From Armatimonadota bacterium (GTDB lineage Bacteria; Sysuimicrobiota; Sysuimicrobiia; Sysuimicrobiales; Humicultoraceae), in NCBI GenBank assembly GCA_031081585.1, contig JAVHLY010000005.1:1-64000 (forward strand): a stretch of DNA of 64,000 nt, given 5' to 3'. The notes under the pieces are model-generated. The model made no database searches, was not told the DNA's origin, and worked only from the letters and a program-made list of their open reading frames with translations. Made by a program: the position numbers and the translations under genes. The stretch's first letter is position 1. Each line of letters starts with the position of its first letter. This document shows, piece by piece, positions 9,919 to 17,088 of this stretch.

Positions 9919-10704
9919 GTGGCGGCGGTCGAGACCTCCTCCCTGACCAAGCGCTTCCGCGGGCGCTGGCCGCTCGGGGCCCATCGCCCGGTGGACGCCC
10001 TGTGGGACGTGACCCTGCAGGTCGAGGCGGGAGAGATCTTCGGCCTGCTGGGTCCGAACGGCGCCGGCAAGACCACTCTGCTCAAGATCCTGACCACCCT
10101 CCTCCTCCCGTCCGGCGGCACGGCCCGCATCCTGGGCGCGGACGTGGTGCGGGAGCCGACGCTGGTGCGGCGGCGCGTGGCGCTGGTCACGGGGGACGAG
10201 CGCGCCTGTTACTGGCGGCTCTCCGGGCGGGACAACCTGATCTTCTTCGCGGGCCTGCTCGGCTGCGCGCCGGGTGAAGCGCGCCGGCGGGCCGAAGCGG
10301 CGCTCGGGCAGGTGGGACTCACCGAGGCGGCCGACCAGGTCGTGGCCCGGTACTCGACGGGGATGCGCCAGCGGCTCCTGCTCGCCCGGGCGCTCGTGGG
10401 CGGCCAGCCCGTCCTCTGCCTCGACGAGCCGACGCGCAGCCTCGACCCCCAGGCGGCTGACGCCTTCCGGGCGCTGGTACGCCACCTGGCCAGCACAGAG
10501 GGCCGCACCGTTCTGCTGGCGACGCACGACTTCGAGGAGGCGGCCGGCGTGTGCGACCGTGTGGGCATCCTCGCAGGCGGGCGCCTGCGCGAGGTGGTGG
10601 CCGTCGGGGAGGGTGGAGCGGCGCGCGTGCGGGCGTGCTACGAGGCGGCCGTGGAGGAGACGCGTGGCCCTGCTCTTCCAGTTGTGGGCGTTTCTCCGGC
10701 GTGA
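9919..10704 (+). CDS. ABC transporter ATP-binding protein (exporter type)
   Basis: 261-aa ATPase of the CcmA/DrrA-like family that drives export with ABC-2 permeases. Walker A is GPNGAGKTTLL, the signature is a variant YSTGMRQR in place of LSGGQ, Walker B is VLCLDEPT and the switch His is in LLATHDFEEA. GTG 9919 gives a normal N-terminus; longer forms would begin in the repeat region. The permease gene overlaps its 3' end by 41 nt. It lies divergent to the sortase/PqqD/kinase genes, and the spacer is likely to carry both promoters. The cargo is unknown; a modified peptide or glycan precursor would fit the neighbours. Confidence 0.85.
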   Translation: MAAVETSSLTKRFRGRWPLGAHRPVDALWDVTLQVEAGEIFGLLGPNGAGKTTLLKILTTLLLPSGGTARILGADVVREPTLVRRRVALVTGDERACYWRLSGRDNLIFFAGLLGCAPGEARRRAEAALGQVGLTEAADQVVARYSTGMRQRLLLARALVGGQPVLCLDEPTRSLDPQAADAFRALVRHLASTEGRTVLLATHDFEEAAGVCDRVGILAGGRLREVVAVGEGGAARVRACYEAAVEETRGPALPVVGVSPA

Positions 10705-11470
10705 CAGCATCGCCGCGGGGACGGCGCGCCTGGCGCCGGCCTGGCAGGCCGCGGGCGTGGGGTTCACCGCCGCCACCCTCTACTACCTGGGACGCCTGGT
10801 CCCCGCACCGGATCCGGCATCGGGGCGCCCGGCGGGCTACTTCGCCTTCGCGCTCGTCGGCGTGGCCTTCTTCGGCTTCCTCACCGCGGTGATGCGCGCC
10901 TGCCCGGCCGCGCTGCGCCAGGAGCAGGTGGCCGGCACGCTGGAGAGCCTGGCCGCCACGCCCTGTGCAGTGGGGACGCTGGCGCTGGGCCTGTCGCTGT
11001 GGCCGGTCCTGCTGGGCCTCGGGCAGGCGGCCCTCTCCCTGTGGGTGGGGGAGGTCTTCTTCGGCCTGCCGATCGCTCGAGCCAACCTGGCCGCCGCCCT
11101 CGTGGTCCTGGGGCTCTCGGGGGCGACCTTCCTGGCCGTGGGCTGGCTCGCCGCAGCCTACGTCCTCCTCACCCGCCAGCCCGATCCGCTGACCGCGCCG
11201 ATCGCCGCCGCCTCGGCGTTGGTGGGCGGCCTCTTCTATCCCACCACCGTCCTCCCGGCACCCCTGCAGCGGCTGGGGGAGTGGCTGCCGATGACCCACG
11301 CGCTGCGCGCCATGCGGCTCGTCCTGCTGGAGGGGACAGGGGCGGCCGGCCTGCGCGGCGAGGTGCTCGTCCTGGCCGCCTTTGCCGCCGCGCTCGTCCC
11401 GCTGGGCTTGCTCGCCCTGCACTGGAGCTTTGCGGAGGCCCGGCGGTCCGGCACGCTCAGCGCCTATTGA
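10664..11470 (+). CDS. ABC-2 type transporter permease
   Basis: 268-aa integral membrane protein with about six hydrophobic segments and the arrangement of ABC-2 permeases, including the conserved late region FYPTTVLPAPLQRLGEWLPMTH that resembles the family's PxxxLP...PL motif. GTG 10664 follows GGAGGAG and lies inside the 3' end of the ATPase gene, implying translational coupling to it. Together they should form an exporter (2 ATPase + 2 permease). The next gene starts within the TTGA/ATG region at its stop. Confidence 0.8.
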   Translation: MALLFQLWAFLRRDSIAAGTARLAPAWQAAGVGFTAATLYYLGRLVPAPDPASGRPAGYFAFALVGVAFFGFLTAVMRACPAALRQEQVAGTLESLAATPCAVGTLALGLSLWPVLLGLGQAALSLWVGEVFFGLPIARANLAAALVVLGLSGATFLAVGWLAAAYVLLTRQPDPLTAPIAAASALVGGLFYPTTVLPAPLQRLGEWLPMTHALRAMRLVLLEGTGAAGLRGEVLVLAAFAAALVPLGLLALHWSFAEARRSGTLSAY

Positions 11471-11499
11471 GCACGGCGCCGTGGCCGCGTCCGGCCCTG

Positions 11500-12612
11500 A
11501 TGCCGCCGCGCCTCTACCCGTTCGAGCGGACCTTCCTCCGGCTGCTGCACCTCGAGCCCCTCCCGCCGGACCTCCCCACCGACTGGGACGCCGTGCATCG
11601 CCTGGCGAGGCGGGAACAGGTCATCCCGCTGCTCTGGGACGGCATCCGGCGGGCCGGGGTGACCGTGCCCGGGCCGGTGGCGCGCGAGCTGGCCTCCGCG
11701 TCCGAGCGGGCCGCGCAGCGGGCGGTCCGGGTGGAGATGGAGCTGGCCGCGGTGCTCTCGGCCCTGAACCGTGAAGGGGTCCGCCCGCTCCTGCTGAAGG
11801 GCGCGGCGCTGGCGCGGGCAACCTACCCCGATCCCGCGCTGCGCCCCATGCACGACCTGGACCTCCTCGTCGCCCCGGAGACGGTCAACGCCGCGCACCG
11901 GGCGCTCTGCGCGCTGGGCTACCGCATCGCCGGCGGAGCCCCCAGCGCGGCCGACCGCACTTGGCGTAGCGCCCGCGGGTACATGCCGCCGTCAGGCCTG
12001 ACCCTGCCGGTGGACCTGCACTGGCGCTATGCCGGCTACCCGCACCTCCTGCCGCTCGACCACGACGCCGTGGCCTGCCGGGCGAGACCGGTAGACGTGG
12101 CCGGCGCCCAGGCCCTCCTCCCCGCGCCCGCCGACCTGATCGTGGGGCTGGCCGTCTTCTGGATGCGCGAGCTGTGGTACGGCCGCCCCCGCGCCCGCTA
12201 CATCCGCGACATCGCCGAAGTGGCGGCGCGCGGCGGCGTGGACTGGACCTTCGCCGGTGCCGTCTGCGTGGAGGCGCGCCGCACCGTCCAGGTGGCGGTG
12301 GCGCTGGCGGCCGACCTGTTCGGCGCACCGGTGCCGGCAGAGGCCCTGGCGGTGCTGGAGGGGGGACGGTGGCCCTATCTGGCGCGCCGCCTGACCGCCC
12401 GCCTGCAGGCCCGCCTCCTGCGGGAGGAGGCTGCCCTCAGCGCTATCGTGCAGGTGGGGCTCCTGCGGTGGCTGGGAGGAGAGGCCCCTGCGGACTTCCT
12501 GCGGTGGGTGGACCGGCTGGTGTGGATCCCCCAGCCGCTCGCCGCAGGACGCCGCCGCTGGCTCCGTCGGCTGTGGGGGGCCGTTACTTCAGGTACTCCG
12601 CGGCCACCTTGA
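11500..12612 (+). CDS. PF14907-type nucleotidyltransferase family protein
   Basis: 370-aa protein of the uncharacterised nucleotidyltransferase family (NTP_transf_5-like). The hallmark is LLLKGAALARATYP followed by LRPMHDLDLLV, the metal-binding D-x-D on the second strand of the pol-beta-like fold. Further conserved points are LHWRY and the helical C-terminal half with WMRELWYGRPRARYIRDIAEVA. In other genomes this family recurs beside PqqD-like and HprK-like genes; the reaction is not known. The ATG at 11500 is used; a TTG at 11467 overlapping the permease stop would add 11 residues. The 3' end overlaps the convergent next gene by 29 bp. Confidence 0.75.
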   Translation: MPPRLYPFERTFLRLLHLEPLPPDLPTDWDAVHRLARREQVIPLLWDGIRRAGVTVPGPVARELASASERAAQRAVRVEMELAAVLSALNREGVRPLLLKGAALARATYPDPALRPMHDLDLLVAPETVNAAHRALCALGYRIAGGAPSAADRTWRSARGYMPPSGLTLPVDLHWRYAGYPHLLPLDHDAVACRARPVDVAGAQALLPAPADLIVGLAVFWMRELWYGRPRARYIRDIAEVAARGGVDWTFAGAVCVEARRTVQVAVALAADLFGAPVPAEALAVLEGGRWPYLARRLTARLQARLLREEAALSAIVQVGLLRWLGGEAPADFLRWVDRLVWIPQPLAAGRRRWLRRLWGAVTSGTPRPP

Positions 12613-13039
12613 GCAGAGCGCTGACGCCCGCCGCTGCGGCCCGCGCCGTGGCCAGGTCGCGGGTCTTGACCCCGGTGACAGCCAGGCCGTCGGCGTGCTC
12701 CACCAGCGGGCGCACGGCCGCACCGCCGGAGACCCCCCGGAGGTCGTTGAGGATGCCGTTCCCCTGCCCCTCGCAGACGTGCCCCCAGGCCGCGTTGAAG
12801 TTCCGCCCGCCCTTGCCCTCGATGCAGTTGAGGGCATGGCCCAGGTGCTGCTGCACGTAGGCCAGCGACTGCCCGCCGGCGGCGAACCCGGAGTGGGTGG
12901 CCGCCGTCTGGATCTGCTGCTTCACCCCCGCGGCAGGCGCGGCGGGGGTCTGCTGCTGGTAGTTGTATTCCGGATAGCCCACGCCGGCCAGCCCCAGGAG
13001 CAGCAGGCCGACCACACCGAGCACGGTGACGAAGCGCAT
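12584..13039 (-). CDS. exported protein of unknown function
   Basis: 151-aa protein with an N-terminal signal sequence (RFVTVLGVVGLLLLGLAGVG, cleavage probably before YPEYN) and no other membrane segment. The mature part has two Cys residues (in LNCIEGKGG and GHVCEGQG) that could form a disulfide, and several His near them (HLGHALNC, WGHVC), suggestive of a helical small-ligand or metal-binding protein, but I do not recognise the family. The ATG at 13039 has GGAGG plus GAGG upstream. It overlaps the convergent nucleotidyltransferase gene and lies 80 bp from rsmE, so it is probably a separate unit. Confidence 0.6.
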   Translation of the reverse strand: MRFVTVLGVVGLLLLGLAGVGYPEYNYQQQTPAAPAAGVKQQIQTAATHSGFAAGGQSLAYVQQHLGHALNCIEGKGGRNFNAAWGHVCEGQGNGILNDLRGVSGGAAVRPLVEHADGLAVTGVKTRDLATARAAAAGVSALLKVAAEYLK

Positions 13040-13118
13040 CGGGTCCTCACCTCCACCCCTCACCATACGACGGCCGCCGTCACACCGGTGTAACGGGAAC
13101 CCGGCCGCCCCGCACGCA

Positions 13119-13865
13119 TCAGCGCTCCTCGATCCGGCGCAGGCTCAACTCGTAGAGCACCATGGCCACCGTCACTACCCCCGCCGTCTCAGTCCGCAGG
13201 ATCGTCGGCCCCAACGAGACCGTCACCGCCCCGTGCGCGCGCGCCTCCGCCACCTCCTCGGGGGCGAAGCCCCCCTCCGGCCCCACCGCCACCGTCACCG
13301 CGCGCACCGGTCCCAGGCGCGGCAGCACCTCGCCGATCCCGGCCCGTTCCTCCTCCCAGGGCATGAGCAGGGGACCCGCCCGCTCCCCGGCCCACAGGGC
13401 CGGCAGCGGCAGCGGGTCGGTCACCTCCGGGACGGTGAGCCGACGCGACTGCTTGGCCGCCTCGGCCGCGATGCGCCGCCACCGGGCCAGGCGCGCCGCC
13501 GAGGGCCGGGCCAGCGCGCGGCGCGTGAGGAGCGGGACGAAGCGGGCCACGCCCACCTCGGTCCCCATGCGGATCACGTCGTCCATCTTGCCGCCCTTGG
13601 GGATCCCCTGCGCCAGCGTTACCTGCACCGTCGGTCCGCGCGCCGACGCCGCCGACCGGGCGACCACCCGCGCGCGCACCTCGCGGGGCTCGACCCGGGT
13701 GAGCTCCACCAGCGCCTCTACCCCGCGCCCGTCGAAGAGGACGACGCGCTCCCCCCGCCGCAGCCGCAGCACCACGGCGGCGTGGTGCGACTCCTCGGGC
13801 GGCAGCCGCACCTCGTCGGCCTCGAGGGCTTCGGACGGCACGAGGAAGCGCCGGGTCACGGTCAC
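13119..13865 (-). CDS. rsmE: 16S rRNA m3U1498 methyltransferase
   Basis: SPOUT-class methyltransferase acting on U1498 of 16S rRNA (248 aa). Characteristic segments are the HHAAVVLRLRRGE N-terminal PUA-like part, GIPKGGKMDDVIRMGTEVG, the AEAAKQSRR helix and the SAM-knot VAVGPEGGFAPEEV ... LGPTILRTETA. The GTG at 13865 forms a GTGA overlap with the prmA stop. It is the last gene in the hrcA-dnaJ-prmA-rsmE order seen in many Bacillota and relatives. Confidence 0.95.
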   Translation of the reverse strand: MTVTRRFLVPSEALEADEVRLPPEESHHAAVVLRLRRGERVVLFDGRGVEALVELTRVEPREVRARVVARSAASARGPTVQVTLAQGIPKGGKMDDVIRMGTEVGVARFVPLLTRRALARPSAARLARWRRIAAEAAKQSRRLTVPEVTDPLPLPALWAGERAGPLLMPWEEERAGIGEVLPRLGPVRAVTVAVGPEGGFAPEEVAEARAHGAVTVSLGPTILRTETAGVVTVAMVLYELSLRRIEER

Positions 13866-14869
13866 CGCGCGACGGACGACGACTCTGCCCACGCTGATCC
13901 GTCCGACTGCGGCTGCGCCATCGACGCCCGCCCCTCGGGCAACAGCTGCGCCACCAGCGCGTGCCACCCTTCTCGCACGCGCTCGCGCACCACTGCCAGC
14001 CCCGCCGCGGCGAGCGCCTCCCGGACCCGCGCGGCCTGCGCGGCGGCGATCCCCGAGGCGATGAACCGGCCCTCCGGGGAGAGCGCCGCGGGCACGTGCA
14101 GCGCCAGGCGCTCGAGCAGGTCCGCGGTGAGGTTGGCCACGATCAGGTCCATGGGGCGACGTACCGGAGCGAGCAGGTCGGCCACCACGACGGCGACGAC
14201 ACCGCGCAGGTCGTTCGCCCGGACCGCCTGCGCCGCGGCCTGGGCCGCCACCGGGTCGAGGTCGGTGGCCACCACCCGCGCCGCTCCCAGCCTCGCCGCC
14301 GCCACCGCCAGGATGCCGGAGCCGGTGCCCACATCCACTACGGTGACGCCGGGCCGGACCAGGTCCTCGAGGAGCTCCAGGCACAGACGCGTCGAGGCGT
14401 GCAGGCCGCTGCCGAAGGCCAATCCGGCGTCGATGCGGACGGCCAGCCGTCCGTCGGGCGGGTCCCCGGGCGCCCACGAGGGCGCGATCCAGAGGCGCCG
14501 GCCGACCGGGAAGGGGTGGAAGTGGCGGCGCCAGGCCGTGGCCCACTCCTCCTCGGCCAGCGGCTCCACCGCCACGGTGGGCGCCTCCCCGAGCCCGTAG
14601 CGCGGGAGGGCCTCGAGGCGCGCGCGCAGGCCGGACACCAGGCGGGGCGCGAGCTCTGCGGGCAGATAGGCGACCAGGACCACGTCGTCCCCCTGGCGCC
14701 GCTCCTCCACGCCCGGAGGGGCCGCCTCGTGCAGGAGAGCCGCCGCCGCCTCGGCCGCCGCCGGCGCCGCCCGCACCCGTACCACCACGAAGCGGGGGAG
14801 GACAGACGCCGGCTCTGCCGGCGCTGCGCCCGCGGTCAGGCCGTGAAGAGGTCCTTCATTTTCTTCCAT
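13862..14869 (-). CDS. prmA: ribosomal protein L11 methyltransferase
   Basis: Trimethylates ribosomal protein L11. 335 aa, slightly long because of an N-terminal leader and a C-terminal tail after VAQLLPEGR. SAM-binding motif VDVGTGSGILAVAAARLGA, acidic ATDLDPVAA and the catalytic-region DLIVANLTADLL are intact; AFGSGLHASTRLCLELLE is the family marker preceding motif I. The 5' end overlaps the 3' end of dnaJ by 34 nt, implying coupling in the hrcA operon. Confidence 0.94.
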   Translation of the reverse strand: MEENEGPLHGLTAGAAPAEPASVLPRFVVVRVRAAPAAAEAAAALLHEAAPPGVEERRQGDDVVLVAYLPAELAPRLVSGLRARLEALPRYGLGEAPTVAVEPLAEEEWATAWRRHFHPFPVGRRLWIAPSWAPGDPPDGRLAVRIDAGLAFGSGLHASTRLCLELLEDLVRPGVTVVDVGTGSGILAVAAARLGAARVVATDLDPVAAQAAAQAVRANDLRGVVAVVVADLLAPVRRPMDLIVANLTADLLERLALHVPAALSPEGRFIASGIAAAQAARVREALAAAGLAVVRERVREGWHALVAQLLPEGRASMAQPQSDGSAWAESSSVAR

Positions 14870-15960
14870 AGAGAGGGGCGCTGGGGCTGGACCCGCTCGC
14901 CGCGCAGGTCCGCCACCTGCTTCAGCAGCCGGCGCTGCTCCGGCGTGAGGTCCCGCGGGATCTCCACGCGCAGGCGCACGTACAGGTCCCCCCGGCCGCC
15001 CTGCAGGTCGGGCATCCCCTGCCCCCGCAGGCGCAGCGCGGCGCCGGGCTGCGTCCCCGGCGGGATGGCGATGCGTAGCGTCTCGCCCAGCGCCGGGATC
15101 TCGATCTCGTCCCCCAGGGCCGCCTGCAGCATGGAGACCGGGACCTCACAGATCAGGTCGCGCCCCTGCCGGGTGAAGCGCGGGTGCGGCAGCACGCGGA
15201 CCACCACGTAGAGGTCCCCGCGCGGGCCCCCGCGCACGCCCGCCTCCCCCTCCTCCGGGACGCGCAGGCGGGTGCCCGTCTCCACTCCCGGCGGGATGCG
15301 GACGGTCACCTGGCGCTCCGCCTCGCGCCGCCCGGCGCCGCCGCAGGCGCGGCAGGGGTGCCGCACCACCCGGCCCCGCCCGCCGCACTGCCGGCAGGTG
15401 ACGACCTGGGTCAGGTAGCCGAAGACCGTCTGGTGGTGGTAGCGCACCTGTCCCGTCCCCGCGCAGGTGGGACAGGTCTCCACGCTGGTGTTGGGCTCGC
15501 GGCCGGTGCCGAAGCAGACGGGGCAGGTCTCCAGGCGGGTGAGGGTGAGGGTTCTCTCCACCCCGCTGGCGGCCTCCTCGAGGGTGACCTCCACCTCCGC
15601 CCGCAGGTCCGCGCCGGCGACCGCCTCCTCCTCCTCGACCGGGCGCACGCGCGTCCGGGTCCGCCGCGGCCCGCCGCCGAAGAACATGTCGAAGAGGTCG
15701 TCGAAGGAGCCGAAGAGGTCGGTGGGGTCGACGGCCGGCACCTCGTCCACCCGGCCGAAGCGGTCGTACTGCGCCCGCCGCGCCGGGTCGCTGAGGACGG
15801 CGTAGGCTTCGTTGATCTCCTTGAAGCGCTCGTTGGCCTGGGGGTCGTCCCGGCGCACGTCGGGGTGGTACTCGCGCGCCAGGCGGCGGTAGGCCTGCTT
15901 GATCTCCTCCTGCGAGGCGTCGCGGCGGATGCCCAGGGTCGCGTAGTAGTCCTTCGCCAT
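14836..15960 (-). CDS. dnaJ: chaperone protein DnaJ
   Basis: Type I J-domain co-chaperone for DnaK (374 aa). The J domain (YYATLGIRRDASQEEIKQAY...) contains the HPD triad in REYHPDVRR. An acidic and Phe-rich linker follows (DLFGSFDDLFDMFFGGG), then four zinc-finger repeats CPVCFGTG, CPTCAGTG, CRQCGGRG and CRACGGAG, and the C-terminal substrate-binding domain. It lies 52 bp after hrcA. The grpE and dnaK genes that usually lie between the two are absent here. Confidence 0.96.
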   Translation of the reverse strand: MAKDYYATLGIRRDASQEEIKQAYRRLAREYHPDVRRDDPQANERFKEINEAYAVLSDPARRAQYDRFGRVDEVPAVDPTDLFGSFDDLFDMFFGGGPRRTRTRVRPVEEEEAVAGADLRAEVEVTLEEAASGVERTLTLTRLETCPVCFGTGREPNTSVETCPTCAGTGQVRYHHQTVFGYLTQVVTCRQCGGRGRVVRHPCRACGGAGRREAERQVTVRIPPGVETGTRLRVPEEGEAGVRGGPRGDLYVVVRVLPHPRFTRQGRDLICEVPVSMLQAALGDEIEIPALGETLRIAIPPGTQPGAALRLRGQGMPDLQGGRGDLYVRLRVEIPRDLTPEQRRLLKQVADLRGERVQPQRPSLWKKMKDLFTA

Positions 15961-16012
15961 GGCCGTGGGCGGGGCGCGGGACGGGGCCCCGCGCTTCGGC
16001 CCTCTGAGTACG

Positions 16013-17047
16013 TCAGCCCCCCAGGTCCGTCAAGGCCTCGCTGAGGGAGTCCGCGAGGAAGCGCACCAGCGGCAGGGTCCGGTCGTAGTGCATGCGGCGC
16101 GGGCCGAGCAGGGCCAGCGTCCCCGCCACCCGGTCTCCCACCGAGTAGGTGGCGGCCACGATGCTGCACTCCCGCATCGCCGGGAAGGGGAGCTCGCTGC
16201 CGATGGCCACCCACACCCGGTGACCGGCCGCGGGACGCAGCAGCTCCAGCAGCACCTCCTCCCGCTCGAGGGCCGCCAGCACCGCCGAAGCCGCGTCGAT
16301 CTGCCGGAACTCCGGCTGCTCCAGCAGGTGCGGGGCCCCCTCCACGATCACTCGTCCGACCCGGCGGCGCACCCCCCGGTCGAGCCACCGGCGCAGCTGC
16401 TCGAGCAGGCGCTGGAAGTGCGCCACCGCACCGATGGTCGCCCACAGCCGGTCGCGGGTGAGCTCTCCGAGCGTCAGCCCGGCCAGGCGGGCACTCAGCC
16501 AGCGGGAGAACTGCTCGACCTGGTCGGGGTCGACCGGCTCCCCCAGGTCCACCGGGTAGCCCTGGTAGGTGCCGGCGTCGGTGATCAGGACGGGCAGGAC
16601 CCGCGCGCGCTCCAGCGGCACCAGGTGCAGGTGACGGAAGACCTGCTCACCCCGCCGCGGAGTGGCGGCCAGGGAGGCGTAGTGGGCTTCCTCGGCCAGC
16701 GCCCGCGCGGCGCGCTGGATCAACCGGTCAGCCTCCTCGGCCAGCGCCCGCAGCTGCCGGCGCAGCCGCTGCCGCTCCTCCGGCCGCAGCTCCGCCTCCT
16801 CCAGGAGGGCCTCGATGTAGAGGCGGTAGGCCCGGTCGGTGGGGATGCGGCCGGCGGAGGTGTGGGGCTGCTGCAGGTACCCCAGCTCTTCCAGCGCAGC
16901 CATCTCGTTGCGGACCGTGGCCGGGCTCACCGGCAGGTTGGTACGGCGCAACACTACCTCGGACGAGACCGGCTCGGCGGAGTGGATGTACTCGCGGACC
17001 ACGGCCTGGAGGATGCGCCGCTTGCGGTCGTCGAGCGCCGGCATCAT
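16013..17047 (-). CDS. hrcA: heat-shock repressor HrcA
   Basis: Negative regulator of class I heat-shock genes (344 aa). The N-terminal winged helix contains PVSPATVRNEMAALEELGYLQQPHTSAGRIPTDRAYR, the highly conserved DNA-binding and dimer region; the GAF-like middle and the C-terminal ...ADSLSEALTDL close match the family. Start ATG 17047 (a second ATG follows at once). Its ribosome binding site AGGGAG lies in the 9-base spacer of the CIRCE operator, so operator DNA and initiation region overlap. Regulation is autogenous by family knowledge. Confidence 0.96.
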   Translation of the reverse strand: MMPALDDRKRRILQAVVREYIHSAEPVSSEVVLRRTNLPVSPATVRNEMAALEELGYLQQPHTSAGRIPTDRAYRLYIEALLEEAELRPEERQRLRRQLRALAEEADRLIQRAARALAEEAHYASLAATPRRGEQVFRHLHLVPLERARVLPVLITDAGTYQGYPVDLGEPVDPDQVEQFSRWLSARLAGLTLGELTRDRLWATIGAVAHFQRLLEQLRRWLDRGVRRRVGRVIVEGAPHLLEQPEFRQIDAASAVLAALEREEVLLELLRPAAGHRVWVAIGSELPFPAMRECSIVAATYSVGDRVAGTLALLGPRRMHYDRTLPLVRFLADSLSEALTDLGG

Positions 17048-17049
17048 CG

Positions 17050-17076
17050 TTAGCACTCTCCCTTGTTGAGTGCTAA
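17050..17076 (-). promoter_or_regulatory. CIRCE operator
   Basis: Perfect CIRCE inverted repeat: TTAGCACTC, nine bases, GAGTGCTAA. The near end is only 2 bp from the hrcA start codon, so the element is transcribed as part of the leader. The AGGGAG in the loop, on the coding strand, is the only visible ribosome binding site. HrcA binding represses hrcA-dnaJ until heat stress, by family knowledge. Confidence 0.95.
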
Positions 17077-17088
17077 CCCGCTCCCACC

